64,000 nucleotides of DNA from assembly GCA_014871385.1 (NCBI GenBank), contig CM026426.1, positions 80,581,566 through 80,645,565 of the forward strand, in the 5' to 3' direction. Of the stretch, positions 48,936 to 61,334 are shown piece after piece. The stretch's first letter is position 1, and each line of letters starts with the position of its first letter. The translations under genes and the position numbers were made by a program. The stretch comes from Ceratodon purpureus. Taxonomy: Eukaryota; Streptophyta; Bryopsida; Pseudoditrichales; Ditrichaceae. Below the pieces are notes generated by a model that was not told where the DNA came from, did not search any database, and worked only from the letters and a program-made list of their open reading frames with translations.

Positions 48936-49117
48936 ACTCCTTATTCAGAACTTGGCATTGGTTTCCATGACTGTTATTTCGAAGGTAGACCGGAGAGAAC
49001 AAACCGCAATAACTGTCTTAACAGCAAACGGCTAGACGCATGCTAGGATAATACATCTTGCCACAACACTAGCGAGGCTGTTCATTGCTTTCCAGTAGCG
49101 TCGACCACCAACGACAG

Positions 49118-49724
49118 TTACATTACCAGAAGTATAAGTCCGTCAATCTGCCCAAATATTCGTGGCAACATCCGGTCATCAGTCCAGGATTTCCGCACCG
49201 AGTTTTTCACCTTACCAAGAATTTGTGCTCGTTTTGAAGTTGTCCTCGAAGTGATCCTTGACACTTGAGAGTTTGAAACCACACTACAGTTTGTATAGAT
49301 TGCTACAAAGCGTCGATTGAAACATTTAGGTACTATAATTTGATAAGGTAGATCTTTTATTATTTCCACGCCAACAATATGCAAGAATATATGATAGTGA
49401 CTGCAATTGACCTTGTGAAAAATTTGTCTAGTACTAGAAAGCCAATTGTTAGATTAGATCAAGTAACATACATCGCAGAGAGAACCGCAGTGTGATTACA
49501 AGAATTTAAGAACATAGGTTCTACAGAATAAACAACATTGCAGTAAAAATAGCAACATAATACAATAGACATCCATGGTTGGAGAACATATAACACAAGA
49601 GAAAAGTGCTTGCCTTCAATGTGCTTCCTTCTTTGTGAGCTTTCTTAGCACATGCCGCAAATTTGTTGTCCCGGATTTTTTGCCCCAAAAAAGGAGTATC
49701 TATAATGTCAAATTTAGAGGCCAT
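49118..49724 (-). other. Unidentified exon-like stretch (right copy)
   Basis: Mirror of 26026-26640, with an ATG-led frame at 49724 (MASKFDIIDTPFLGQKI...) and a second frame at 49384-49118. No domain is recognised. Small amino-acid differences from the left copy (for example Q to R, T to A, R to G) suggest drift. Confidence 0.25.
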
Positions 49725-49729
49725 GACTA

Positions 49730-51311
49730 CACCATCACTCTATGATACAAATACCTTAAATAATTGGAGATTATTCCCAATAACATTCTGCTAGCAATAA
49801 AAGTTGAAGGGTTTTTGAGGAGCTTAGAGGGTTGAGCGCCGTCACAAGCTTGGTTATTCGTTACCGTATATGGAGAGGTGGGGAATAGAAACTATAGATT
49901 TACTCAAGGCCACCTGAAATGAACAGGTTTGGTAGATTTGCGAATTCTGGTTTTAGATTAAATTCGTATAAGACAACCCTCTACAACTAAACCATTTTGG
50001 AATCATAACAAGGGGTTATTGCTACATGTTTGAACTATTTGAATTACGTGATCATGTTTGATCATGTGTCATTAGAGGGCTGTATATAATTCAATAAAAA
50101 AAATCAAATTATTGTAAATAATATAGGGGCATCGTGTGCTTGCATTTAGGAGGGACTAATTTTACAGATTAAATGATGTTATGGATTCTTCACTCTTAAG
50201 TATAAATAATTGAATTTTAGTGAGCTTAACTTAATTCGATATATGTTTTAAAATCTGTGACTATATATTGAAAATGCTGCTCTATGGGAATTCAGAATCA
50301 TGTAACAATTGGCTACAATTTGTATATTATGACCTTTCAATCAAAGTTATTTAGAATTGCAAGTTGTATATTATGAACTTTCAATCAAAAATAAAAGCTC
50401 TGAAAACATTTTTTCACATCAAGTAAAAAATCATCATAAAATTTTTCCTTCTTAATTGTCTTTATTATTTAACCAACCAACTTTGCACATCTAGGGATAC
50501 CAAATATTCAATCACGTGTAAATAACTATTTCGCAATATGTTCTTATTTGAGGTTTTAAATTTTCATTTAAGGGTGAGAGTACACTACACCGGGTACACT
50601 TTGGGCAGATTTTAGAAGTACTTTTTAGTACATTTCTGCCAGTAAGTATCTCTAGTACTTCTCTGGATAACCTTAGCCGTCGATATTACCACCGCGATCC
50701 ACCTGCGCCCATGCTCAGATCGACCAATAACGTTGGACTTGACTGGTGGTCTTAGGTAACCGGATTGGGTCTCACCTGTTGTAGCCGGTAGTCTTCGTCT
50801 CGCACCACTAGATTTCTCTAGTCTCGTTGGTGTTAGTGGTGTTGGTCTAGTCTCAGTTGTGTTTTGTGGTTTCGCAATTTGTTTAAAAGTTTTGAGTTTT
50901 GAAGAGGAGGGTCTTTTGTTATGATGTTATTTGTTGTGTTGTTAGTTCAGATGGAGGGTTAGGGGCTTTTGTGAGGGATAGAGGGATCGACTGTTAGAGG
51001 GTTTGAAGGTTAGAGGTTGCTGGTAGGAAAAGAGGGATTGAGAGTTAGATTTTTTGTGAGTTGCGTTTGTTTTGCTTAGGGCTTGTTTTAGCAATGTGCT
51101 TATGAGTTGAGAGTTTTACAGAGGAGGTTTAGCTGTTTTGTTTGTTTATTGTTGTTTTGTTAGTGGGGGGAAGCATCCTAGGGTGGTACCACTAGGAACC
51201 AAGGACCAAGGAATCAAAGTATCCCTGATGTAATATTTGGAATTATTTGTTCCTTGAAATTCGTAATTATCTTATTGGTCGGTTTAACAGGAAAGTGGTT
51301 CGCTTGATATC
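49730..51311. other. Non-coding stretch (mirror of 24.44-26.02 kb)
   Basis: No gene is visible. It is the inverted copy of the region upstream of P2, with the same T/G-rich strand bias seen from the other side. Confidence 0.4.
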
Positions 51312-51419
51312 TGTTCCTTCGCATTCCCTGTTCCTTCGCATGCCCCCTGTTCCTTCGCATGCCCCCTGTCCCTTTGTATTCGGATTTTACCCCTACTCTC
51401 TTAGAGAGCTTTAGGCTAT

Positions 51420-51540
51420 CGTCTCTCCGAAAGTTTTGATGTTGCAACCGTCTCTCCGAAAATTTTGATGTTGCAACCGTCTCTCCGAAAGTTGCCCATC
51501 GTCTCTCCAAATTAGAAGTGTTTTTCCATCGTCTCTCCGC
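51420..51540 (+). promoter_or_regulatory. Repeated CGTCTCTCC words upstream of the P2 copy (5 copies)
   Basis: CGTCTCTCC starts at 51420, 51449, 51478, 51500 and 51530. The first three are 29 bp apart in a tandem array (GTCTCTCCGAAA-TTTTGATG...), which is absent from the left arm. The motif lies 165-285 bases upstream of the start codon of the P2 copy. Function unknown. Confidence 0.45.
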
Positions 51541-51702
51541 CTACGGCGTACTGGCTCTCAGAATTTTCACAACTTCTCTTAGGAATCGAAATATGTGTGT
51601 CTTAGGTAATCATATTGTCGTATATTCTCCTCAATTCGATTCTGTTGATTTCACGCTGTTTCGATTTTCCTTTGTTTTGATTGTCGGCTGTCTTGTATCT
51701 CA

Positions 51703-52410
51703 ATGGCTGCGATAGGACACCAAAACTTCATACCTCACACCGTGGCTTCTCTGTCTTCGATGCTTTGGCTGCAAGTATTTTTTGGAAGTGTTTTGCTTGG
51801 AGATAGCTATGGTTTAGGGTTTAGGGTTGACGGCGGGAACAACAATGTTGCTTGTCTAATTTCTCGTCGGAACTTTGTCTTTGCAGGTGGTGTACAACCT
51901 TCATTTTTTTGTGAATAGGCAAGGATTGCAAGGTAAAGGCCGTCCAGTGAAATCCCTCACTGAGAGTGATGTTTCCCTTCAAGAAATTGAGGATGTTTTG
52001 GGGCCAAGGTTCAATAAGAATGGTTGGAAGATTACCAGGAACGTTTCACCTGAGGTTCAGCTCCAAATAAAAGATCTCTACCGCCGTGTTTTCAGAAGAG
52101 AGTCTGTGTTAAATGACACAATCTCCTTGGAATTTGCTCGTGGAGTTGTCGCGGAGATCAAGGAAATACAAGTTAACTGGGCCGCTTATGCAGTAGCTGC
52201 TTACAGCAAACGGCAAGCCCTCGAGGACAAGAGGAGAGCAAGGGCAGAGCAGCTTCGTTCACCTCACACCAGGAAACTTCAACTCCTCGAATTTGGCATG
52301 AGCAGTAAAGAAGCCCTACTCTCTGTATCCTTGGAGGGTGATTTGTCTGAGCCTCCTAGTTCTCCTACGATCACTCTAGAGCGAGGTCAGGCTTTAGTGA
52401 ACCGCCAGGT
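51703..52410 (+). pseudogene. P2 copy, truncated at the duplication breakpoint
   Basis: Exon 1 at 51703-51774 (MAAIGHQNF...) ends CTGCAA|GTATTT. Exon 2 starts at 51887 after TTTGCAG and runs with the family motif SLEFARGVVAE and VNWAAYAV up to GQALVNRQ at 52410. There the P2 match stops; the frame runs about 20 codons into filler sequence before a stop. The coiled coil and both RING fingers are missing. Differences from P2 include V4 to I and a handful of others. If expressed it would give the N-terminal domain alone (about 197 codons). Confidence 0.75.
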
Positions 52411-52460
52411 TCTAATGCTTTGGCTGCAAGTATTTTTTGGAAGTGTTTTTTTTTGGAAGT
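52411..52460 (+). other. Templated filler at the outer duplication junction
   Basis: Positions 52415-52449 repeat exactly the 35 bases at 51760-51794, which span the exon 1/intron 1 boundary of the P2 copy (ATGCTTTGGCTGCAAG and on). A second short slip (TTTTGGAAGT) follows. Short templated insertions like this mark repair by end joining with polymerase slippage or replication template switching. Confidence 0.8.
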
Positions 52461-53047
52461 CTTTCTGATCGCACTGTTCACCGTTCGGGTTCACCTGCGT
52501 TAAATGGAGTCTACTTCATTTACTAGAGGTACGTTGTGCGTCAATGATCACCGGATTGAAAAAACTAATGAGGACTGCTTTTCATCGCTGCGGTTCTTTT
52601 ATCATCGACCCAGTTACCATGGATGTAAACGGCGAGTGGAATATGCGACCTTGGATTCGACTTTGGCTACCGTTCCCTCTATCCCGTGTATCGGACCAAC
52701 ATCAATAATGTTTTTTCGTGGAGTTCCGAAGGAAGTGACTAAACGTATTGACTGCAAAAATCATGGGATGTTCAGCGGAGCTGCAAAGCTTCATCGCAAC
52801 ACTGACTATTCAAAATTTATGAATAACTGCAATAGTCTCTAGTATATATGAGCTACATCGTCATTTCCATGGATAGTATAGTCCCATCGAAGTATGAAAC
52901 ACAAAGTTATCAAAAGAAAGGAGTACGTTATCAAAAATGTGCTTCATTGTTCAGAGCAGTATAGCCGGCTCATAACTGGTTTAAACATTCCACGGGACGT
53001 ATTTGATGATGAGTCAGGATTCAAGGAAGAAATGGAACCACGGAGCA
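52461..53047. other. No gene recognised
   Basis: One 113-codon plus-strand frame (52504-52842, MESTSFTRGTLCVNDHRI...) is open but has no motif and no partner. It may be chance or a scrap of an unknown gene. This stretch takes the place where further 3' exons of P3 would be expected. Confidence 0.3.
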
Positions 53048-54639
53048 TCACAGGTCTACCAGAAACTGTGCTAGCGCATGGAAGTTCAGCAACGTCTTCT
53101 CCAGGATCTTCCGTTTGCCGTTGTAGACCTTCTCGGCCTCCAAGAGCTCGGAATTCTGCTTCGCTACACGTTCGTTGTGCTGATTCAGCTTAAACTCTCA
53201 GGAGGCGAGTTTTGTATTGGTTACGCCCAAGTACTCAAACCAGGCAGCTACAAGGTCCTCCTGGATCATCGTGAAGTTCTTCTGTGTCGTCGTGTTGTCA
53301 TTGGGAATGGGAGCTGTTTCCACGCATCGGGCTGCTGCGTACACATCTCTTGCGTTTCCATATTCTTCCGATGCCCACGCTTGTTTGTCCACCTTGTCAC
53401 GTAACTTGCTTTCCACAAATCGCAGTCTCTCCTCTTCTCCTTTCAGCCGATTGCGTAGAATGCACACAGGTTTACCGGCATTGTGTTTAGCCTCGATGAA
53501 ATGCATGCGCTCAGCCTCAACAGCGGCCATGAAATTCTGGCGTACTAACAGCATTCCACTTGAGACGGCGTCATTGAAAACCGGAGTCGGTACCTTGCTT
53601 GATTCCCCACGTTCTACATGACTGCCTAGGTTCGACACCAGATTCAGAGAGAGGTTGCTCTGTTCCTCCATGTCGTTTTCTTCGCCGGTGCATGCTCCTG
53701 GTGCTGTGTAGTCCAGTACGCTAGGGGCCAAGAGCGACTGTGCGTTGTGACGATATGGACGCGCAAATTTGGATTCGATCTTTGTAGGAGGACAAAGGAC
53801 CTGCAATTAGGAGCAAAACAAAGTCTCACAATCCCGATGGAGTCCATTTTCAACCAACTTTGAGATTTTCGTTAACCACATTGTCAGCTAAGGAAAACGG
53901 AAATGCTAATTAGTGCTTTGAGACAATCCGGTGAAACAGAATTAAACCAAACAACCAAAAGGATAATTGAAAAAACGCAGATTCATATAACTCAAATATT
54001 AAAAGAACGTAAGGTCAAGGCTCACATGCATCTTCATGGATGTTTTCAACATCGACTAAATCTCATGAATAGTAGCATGCAAAGACACATCGACTATGAG
54101 TCCATGACACTGAACACCGTATAATCGCAAATCAGAAACGTACATAGCAACACAAACGGCACAGTATTCAAAAATGACATAGTTGAAGTGAGGAGGCTTA
54201 CTTTCAGATCATGGTGGGGTATGATCGGCACCAGATCTTCCTGGGGAGCAGCCAAGTCAGCGAACTGCGGTAGAACTCTCGGGGTATCAGACGCTCGGGA
54301 CTGATACGGGTGGATTTGTTTGAAAGAAAACTCTGCCCAATTCACCTCGTGCCCATTGGCCTCAGCTAACAAGCCACGCGCGAAGTGAAACGGAATTACC
54401 CCGCTAATAGGCCATGGCTGCTGAAGAACCCGGATGTACAATTCCTTCACATAAGCTGCATACTCCGGCGATTCGTGGTCAAAGAAAGTGTACCCTTTCT
54501 GTGTGCGTGGCCCGAGAAACTCTCTAAGCGCTAGACGACTTGGCATGTACTCCGACGGCGACACCGATGGCGTAAGTCCCCAGCAGTGGAGACGCATGTA
54601 CTCACAGAGCCAAGGCATCGACGCTGCCTCCGGTGCCAT
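53048..54639 (-). pseudogene. P3: unrecognised two-exon gene of the P1/P2 family, broken
   Basis: Exon 1 runs 54639-54202 (MAPEAASMPWLCEYMRLHCW..., ends CTGAAA|GTAAGC, phase 0). Exon 2 starts at 53800 after ATTGCAG. Residues 45-110 hold the family domain: FLGPRTQKGY, VKELYIRVL, IPFHFARGLLAE and HEVNWAEFS, paralleling VLGPRFNKNGW, IKDLYRRVF and ISLEFARGVVAE in P2. Exon 2 is helical and likely coiled coil (RNRLKGEEERLRFVESKLRD). A TGA at 53200-53198 interrupts exon 2; the same frame then continues for 49 codons with coiled-coil character (NQHNERVAKQNSELLEAEK) to 53048. The stop fits a CGA-to-TGA change. No RING finger was found downstream, so P3 may be 3'-truncated. Function unknown. Confidence 0.6.
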
Positions 54640-56199
54640 CACGGTGTTCTACCTCACTGAACACAGTAGGGCTGCTGGGCAAACAAAGCGTCTCCGGACT
54701 TAAACAAACTCAGCAGGACACAAAGCAGATGCAGAGAGCTCAAGTAGAAAGGGAAAAATGTGGGAGTTCCATAGAGACAAGTACTGAGAGATGGAGGGGA
54801 TAGAGCCACCAGCAGTACTAATGCCATGCCTCAAAAAATCGGCGGATTGGATGTGATATCTCCCAAAGCCAACCTGATAATGCCTTTCCATGATTGACGT
54901 ACAACTCTGCGCAGGATGTCAAATCATAGGAAATTAGAAACCTACTACTGCTGAATTAGTGATAATGGAAACTGAAGCAGGACATCTAAGTCATCATGAT
55001 TAGTTCCAGCTAGTGACTGAAAACTGATCTAAAATGGAGTAATCATTACATATATACATGACACAACACTTGGTAACTGGTACTCATTTGGATTTGGCCT
55101 TTAGAAAAATTCAGACAACAAACTGGGAAGACTGTGCGTTTCCCAGGATCGTTCATGCTTCGATTGTGTTGAAATCGAGCAACAGTTTGCAAATGACTTC
55201 AAAAACTAAGAGACCCCGAGCTTGAATACATGCCGCACAGTGTGCATTACGTTTTGAATTAAATTGTACGCTGAAGTTCAGAAGTGACCCAGATATCCAT
55301 TGGCAATCTTGGAGCTTGCCTAAGTACTCGACAATTTTAAAAATTTGCTGTAGTTACGCTGGGAACATTCAAATTCAGCTGTATACCGGGTATTGGCCTA
55401 ACATATTTATATACTCTGCTCAACATAATCCACTTGTTCTGAATAGATGTAAGTAAGGCATATCGGGCTCCATAATGACGTAACTTTTGAAGAGAAAATG
55501 GAAAAAACCTGTTGCACCCAGACGATATTTACAATATCCAGATGAAATTAGAAGAATTGAATCTAACTAAAACAAGAACTAAGAATTTAATGTGGTAGAA
55601 ATTTGTAAACGCTGAATTCACAACGTGAGTAAGTGAAATTCATTTAATCGGACTCTGTTGTTAAACATGAAGAGAAGCTGTGCACGTTAATTAATCCCAA
55701 GATTTCTCGTGATAGTTTGCTTCCCGGTACCTCCTTATGATCTGGTTCTTCCACACAAGTATTTCATATCCCCGTCATACGTCGTTAAAGAGGACCGAGT
55801 GGTCGAGTCCGACTGTTAAATATACCTGATTAATTCGGATCCTCAATGTCAGAGCCGAAAATTTCGAATGAATTGCCAAAAGGTGCTCGGCATTCGCAGA
55901 ACAAAATGGATATCCTTGAACCGAGATTGAATTTCTAGCCACACTTTGAACTACCAATATCTTCCTGCATACAATAATACAAATAAAGGTAACATGTCAA
56001 CAACTACCCGGATGTATCCCAAATCAAAATCTACCTGCCAATTTCTGGCACATTTGTGTTCACAATTTAATTACGGCAGGCATGGAAATTACAGGCAATA
56101 CTGATTTGGAATAGACAATTACCTGTACTCGACTAATTTATGAAAGCAATGTCACAGTTCCAAGCCGTCTTGAAGATGAGATAGTACGCATGAGGGTAC
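54640..56199. other. No gene recognised
   Basis: Non-coding stretch between P3 and the 3' end of CACTA element B. No CACTA terminus (CACTAC) was found on the plus strand, and no repeats stand out. Confidence 0.4.
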
Positions 56200-59100
56200 T
56201 TATTCTACATACTGGATCTCATATTCGTCTACGAATTGGGTGTCCTCGAAGGCAACATCGTCATCTGGATGTTCATCGTCCCGGATATTTGCGTGGAATT
56301 GCTCAATAGGAACTTCATCATGCTCGTATTCCGGTCCTGCACTCCTTGTTGTATAGCCTTCTCGTCGACCAACCGATTGTGTGCTCAAGGTTGGCCTCAA
56401 AGAACCGGGTGCTCCGAAGACGTACAAGGTTCACCCTGTATTCTTTTGGCTCGCGGATCATGCCTCAAAACCACACTCCACGTTGGGTCCCTCGTATCAG
56501 CAACGAAGAACACTTGAGAGACATTCGCGGGATACACATAAGGGTTGTCCCGATCGGTAACCTCACGACAATGAAACTGAACCGTCCAGAAACCATAAGA
56601 ATCTTTGCGCACAACGCGACGACCTTCGTCACGGGCCTTAATCCAAGACCCCTCCATGACGACGCAATTCAGTCCACCGTAAGTTACCAGAATGATGTTT
56701 TTCAAAATCCCGACATCTATCTCTGTGGCGGTTTGTGATGGAGGAATGGCCGCAATGCCGCTGTCAAAAGCGACTGTGTTCGGCTCAGTCTCCAAATTGC
56801 AGGCAAAGTGACAACCATAGGACCACATAGCCCGGTAGGACCATGCATGGGGGGACGGGTGACAATGTAGAGAATTGAGCTCTGCAGAGACGGGGAATCC
56901 AGCTTGTTTTAATTCCCGAACATGGACATTAAGCCACAGAGCAAATTTCAAGAAAGGCTCTGATAATTCTGGGGGATATACTATAGGACGTCCTCTGCGC
57001 CGGTCAGTTGATTGAGCGAACTGCTCCCGACATTGCTGGTATTGACGTTTTTGAATAGTCCACCCACTGGAATAAAGATAAATACACAGCTCAAAAGTGT
57101 AAGAACAAATAAGACGACCATAGTCTCAGGACGTATTAATATACAGATAACTTAAATGAGACTGCGTGGTGGGGGAAGGTTTAGTGTATATCCAAGAAGT
57201 TCTTCTGTGTGAATGGAATGCATGATGACATATTCGTGTATGTATTCGAGCTCCCTGTTGCTCAGAGGTTTTGCTCGAGGCTTTCCCTGAAGACACTCAC
57301 CCGAGTCTTTCAACTCTTCCTCAAGGTCCTATACCCTGGATTTCGTATGCTCATAAAGCTTGAAATATTCAGTACAGAACCCAAGAGAATCATCAATCAT
57401 ATAACTTGTTGCCATGCCTGCCTCTGGTTTTGACATATCTCTTACATAGTTGGTCAGAATTCCTAAGTACCGCTCTACAGAATAGCACCACCTAGCGTGG
57501 ACAGGGCCACATATCTCCACTTTGTCGACTAAATGAATCACCAAGTGAGTCATGATGTCAAAAAAACCAGGTAGAAAATTAACTTCCAAGAGGTAGAGAA
57601 CTTCGGCTGCGCAAGTACGAAGCGCCTCTATCTCTGACAATCGAATGACCTTGGCACAGATTCGTTGGAAAAGATTTCCCAACCTTACGATAGTCTCCCG
57701 TACAGGTGGTGTGAGCATGTTCCGGATAGCCGCTGGAAGAACTTGTTGGATGAGGATATGGTGATCATGGCTTTTAAGCCCATTCAATCTCCTCTCCCCA
57801 AGGTGTTTAGTCAAGGTGGCGCTAAAACCGGATGGTACTCTGGTACTGGATATCAGAGAAAGGAAACTGCTCTTCTCCGATTCTGTAAACACATAAGGGG
57901 CCTTGGGCTTGATGTAATTTCCATGCGGTCCTAGAACAACATGCAGCTCTTGCATTTTTCCAGCGTGTTCCATGTCCCTACAAGTCTCTAGCGTATCCTT
58001 TTCACAGAATAGGTGCTTCAGGAGGTTGTCGGAAACATTTCGCTCAATGTGCATCACGTCTAACGTGTTGCAAATAGGTAGTTCCTTTGACATCCAACAA
58101 CAAATAATAAGTTTCCTCGTATCATACAAACAGAAATTGATCTCCGGTAAAGTCATCGTATCAACCAGCCATGCCAACAGTCCATGCCCAACAAAGGATT
58201 GATATTCAATGAACAATGGACGACATTAGCATGGACAAGTGAGTAATTCTCAAACTAGCATCACATCTATATACAGCGAACTTCTCTTTATTCTAAACGA
58301 CCTCTGTTCTCAGTATTCCTGGCCAAAAGTTTACACTCAGAGCATTCAACATAACTTTATACCTCGGCTACCAAGGTTACAAAAGTCGAATGTAAATTCT
58401 AATGTCTAAATCTGATCCGATGCTAGCCGTGATGTTAGTAAACTATGTCGCTCATTCCTTGTCCGAAAGTAATTTGGTGTCGAAACACATGACACCAAAA
58501 TCCGAATTGGAATTTAGAAGACAACTCATCCTGTAATTATTGAGTGCTCGCAAATAAAGCCAGGCCTGAACCAAAGCGAAATACGTTTCTAAACCCTGAA
58601 GGTGTTCTCTGTTCTACCTACCTAACGAGGAGTCCAAAATTGAAATTCAAAATCCAAGAAGATGCTAAAAACAACATGCCTCGAGAGTGGCAAACATTTC
58701 TCCCCCCGTCCATTTTCCGAATTCGAGGATTTATCACTGTATTCAATCTTAACTCCTCCGAAAATTCAAAAAAAAAATGATTCGGTTCCTGATAGGAATT
58801 TCAAAGCCACCCTAATATCGACTACGATACTGGGAGTTCAGCAATGTAAGTAAAACGTCGACTGTCATGCTCATTTCGGGGTTTACTGATTCAATGGACA
58901 CCGGCTGAACAGGTAATGCCGTCAATTATACAGAACCACGAGGCAAAGTACTAATACCAATTTTGCCAAAGACAATTATTTAATTCATGAATACTAACCA
59001 GCATTGCAAATCAAAGGATTACATGGACAGGTAGAGGTACAGACATATAAAGGTTATATCAAACTGTACCTTCCAATAAGGCAGCGTGTAGAGAGCGGAA

Positions 59101-61014
59101 ACTCTTTTTACTCCAGAAATGCGAGCTGGATCACTGGATGCAGGCGTTGCTCCTAGGTGCACCCAACTCTCTCGCAAGTGTCCCCATCTCATGATCTTCA
59201 CTGGTGGACTTCTATGCTCTGCAACCCCTTCAAACTCACGTCGAGGTCCCCTCCATGCGTGTCCAGCAGGCAGCCAACGTATGTGGTGGTCATCATACAC
59301 ATTTTTCCGAAGTGATGGAGATCTCCTGGAGATAGTGTTAATTCCACAGATAGGGCATCCGCGGTATCCCTTAGTAACACAGCCGCCCACCACCCCAAGT
59401 GTCAGAAAATCATGTATGGTCCAGAGCAATATCGCTTTCATGTTAAATCGAGGACTTCCTTGGAACATAGATGCGTCATTTGTAGGGACTCCGGTTTGCC
59501 ATAACGTCAATAACTCTTCCAAAAGTGGCTGTAGATAGACATCAAAATTGTCCCCTGTAACTGATTTCTTCCCTGGTATTATGAGACTCAACATAATAAA
59601 ATGTTTTTTAGTCGTCATCTATGGAGGCAGATTGTAGTTCATGATGAGTACTGGCCAGGTACTCCAAGTGCTTCTCTTGATTGAGAAGGGATTGACGCCG
59701 TCAGTTGCCAATCCAAGACGCAAGTTGCGAGGCTCGAAAGCAAATTCAGCCTGATAATTCCTGTCAATGTATTTCCACTGGTGCGAATCTACTGCGCCCC
59801 TCATCACCCCATCCTCGCTAGCGTGTCAAAAATGCCACGTCATGTAAATTGCTTGTAGCGGGGTGCTATACGTCCTTTGTAAATGAGGAATTAACGGAAA
59901 GTGTCTCAGTACCTTGATGGGCACGTGGGATTTTCCAACTTGCTTATAGCGCTCCGCTCCACACACGGGACAAGAAGTTAAATCCTTATAATCTTTGCCT
60001 CTAAAGAGAATACATGTTCTTGGAGATGGACAGCAATGTATTGTCTCGTAACCCAGCTCTAGTTCCTTGAGTACCTTGGATGCCTGATATTCGTTGCGCG
60101 GCAGGAAATTCACAGATGGGAGCAAACTCCTGCTCAATATTAAGAAAATCTCAATCACCAAAGTATTGGAAGCCTTATGAGTATGAAGACAATTTAAAAG
60201 TAATAGTGTACCACCGAGCTGGGTGAGTCCGGACCCTGCAAAGAGCGGAGTGCGAGCAGCTTCCTCGAGGACCTGCTGCCGAGTAGGTTGGGGATCATCC
60301 ATGGCTCGTAAATTGTCATCCTCCATGTCTTCCTCCGGTGTGTTATGATCTCCCGTATTTCCGTGGTCTGCGTGATCATGGTCTTGCCTTAGACCGTCCC
60401 CAACCATCTCTTCATCCGCTGCCTGATGGTTCGGAACTCGATTCATACGCTCAGGCTCCACTTTTTCACCATCTCTTGCGTCAAATGCATTACCAACTAG
60501 ATCATCGTAAACATAGAACGTATGCTGTACCAAGCCGGCCATGTCCAGACCTTCGTCAAGCGGCCTTCTCGGTGCCCAGGATACCTCCGGCCCCCTCCTC
60601 TCAAACTCTTCTCTAATCTCAGCATCCCACTCGACATCAGAATCATCTTGATTTAAACCCTACCACAAAATTGGAACACTTGCAAACCATTAGTGCCGTG
60701 ACAAAAACCCGTCCTCAGAATTATAGAAAAAACAGTTCCAAAATAATAAAATGCATTCTAGGTTAGTTGAAATTTACTTGTATGGATCCTCGATGGAAAG
60801 GATGCCTTCCAAACTGATGTAAGTGCTGCCAAACTACTGATCTATATCGCAGAGAATGATTCAGCCCCAAACAAACATTACATGGGCAAATTCTCCTCGT
60901 TGCTCCAATTTGATCTGCCAGCGCTTCCTCTCTAACTGTGAGCTTCAAGTCTCGAGCTGACTGTCTGCGTCTATCATTCAGCGGCAACCGACGACCTCCT
61001 AAAGCTTCCTCCAT
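56200..61014 (-). pseudogene. TNP2-like CACTA transposase pseudogene (element B)
   Basis: Exon 1 (61014-60778) matches the transposase-associated domain (RICPCNVCLGL ... VVWQHLHQFG). After an intron, exon 2 starts at 60659. It is acidic, then TNP2 proper: TPLFAGSGLTQLGGTLLLLN, SCPVCGAERY, VLRHFPLIPHLQR, RLGLATDGVNPF, FIMLSLIIPGKKS, TIHDFLTLGVVGGCVTKG and ALYTLPYWK. A second intron (59069-58085) leads to NTLDVMHIERNV, KSHDHHILIQQVLP, then DUF4218 (HARWCYSVERYLG) to 57.33 kb and DUF4216 (KDSYGFWTVQF) at 56.95-56.40 kb. The acidic tail ends in EYEIQYVE. Stops occur after WHF (near 59.82 kb, TGA) and after NLPP (59619, TAG, likely from TGG). The element is more complete than A and in the same orientation. 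Confidence 0.8.
58085..59069 (-). other. Intron in CACTA B transposase, same position as in A
   Basis: Exon end TATTGGAAG|GTACAG (LPYWK) and exon start TGTCAAAG|GAACTACC (ELPICNTLDVMHIERN) are both phase 0. The equivalent intron in element A is 1.7 kb; this one is 985 bp. No coding sequence lies inside. Confidence 0.65.
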
Positions 61015-61334
61015 TGACGTTTGCTGCTTTGTGAATTCCTTGGTGTGAAATGAATAACGTAAATATCATTGCTCAATGAAAACGCTTGTTACAGCAATCA
61101 CTTGTTATGTACGCATTGAGCACTCTCCTCAAATTTCATATGCACACAATTTAGAATCGGTAACTCGTAATCAATCAGTGTGAACAAATTCTGATTGAAC
61201 TTTATTCATACGTATTTCCAAGCCTCGACATTCCAGCAACATCTACATGACTAGAGTGTACTGCACTGGTGCATCACAGTGCACCACTAGCTCACTTCAG
61301 CTGATGTAAATGCTGTAAGAGCCAATTCCAGTGT

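Larger units (their letters stand above)
43975..52410 (-). repeat. Right arm of the inverted duplication
   Basis: Reverse complement of 23379-31776 with a few length changes. A net 38-bp difference comes from two small tandem arrays upstream of P2: 3 versus 4 units of the 19-bp array, and two extra units of a 29-bp array. The match ends at ACCGCCAGGT (52410), beyond which unrelated sequence starts with a 35-bp filler. This arm is continuous with the complete hAT and gypsy elements, whereas the left arm is continuous with the rest of P2. Confidence 0.95.

Noticed and set aside
23379-52410. A giant foldback transposon with 8.4-kb terminal inverted repeats
   Set aside because: The arm ends show no target-site duplication (left flank GAGAGAC, right flank TCTAATG). 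The arms end in the middle of a gene and of a minisatellite and contain pieces of several unrelated elements.
51703-52468. The frame running through the breakpoint as a new fusion protein
   Set aside because: The roughly 20 extra codons come from templated filler and end at once; nothing suggests selection.
53200-53620. Plus-strand frames over P3 (for example 53217-53621) as a gene
   Set aside because: They are antisense shadows of the P3 coiled-coil exon.
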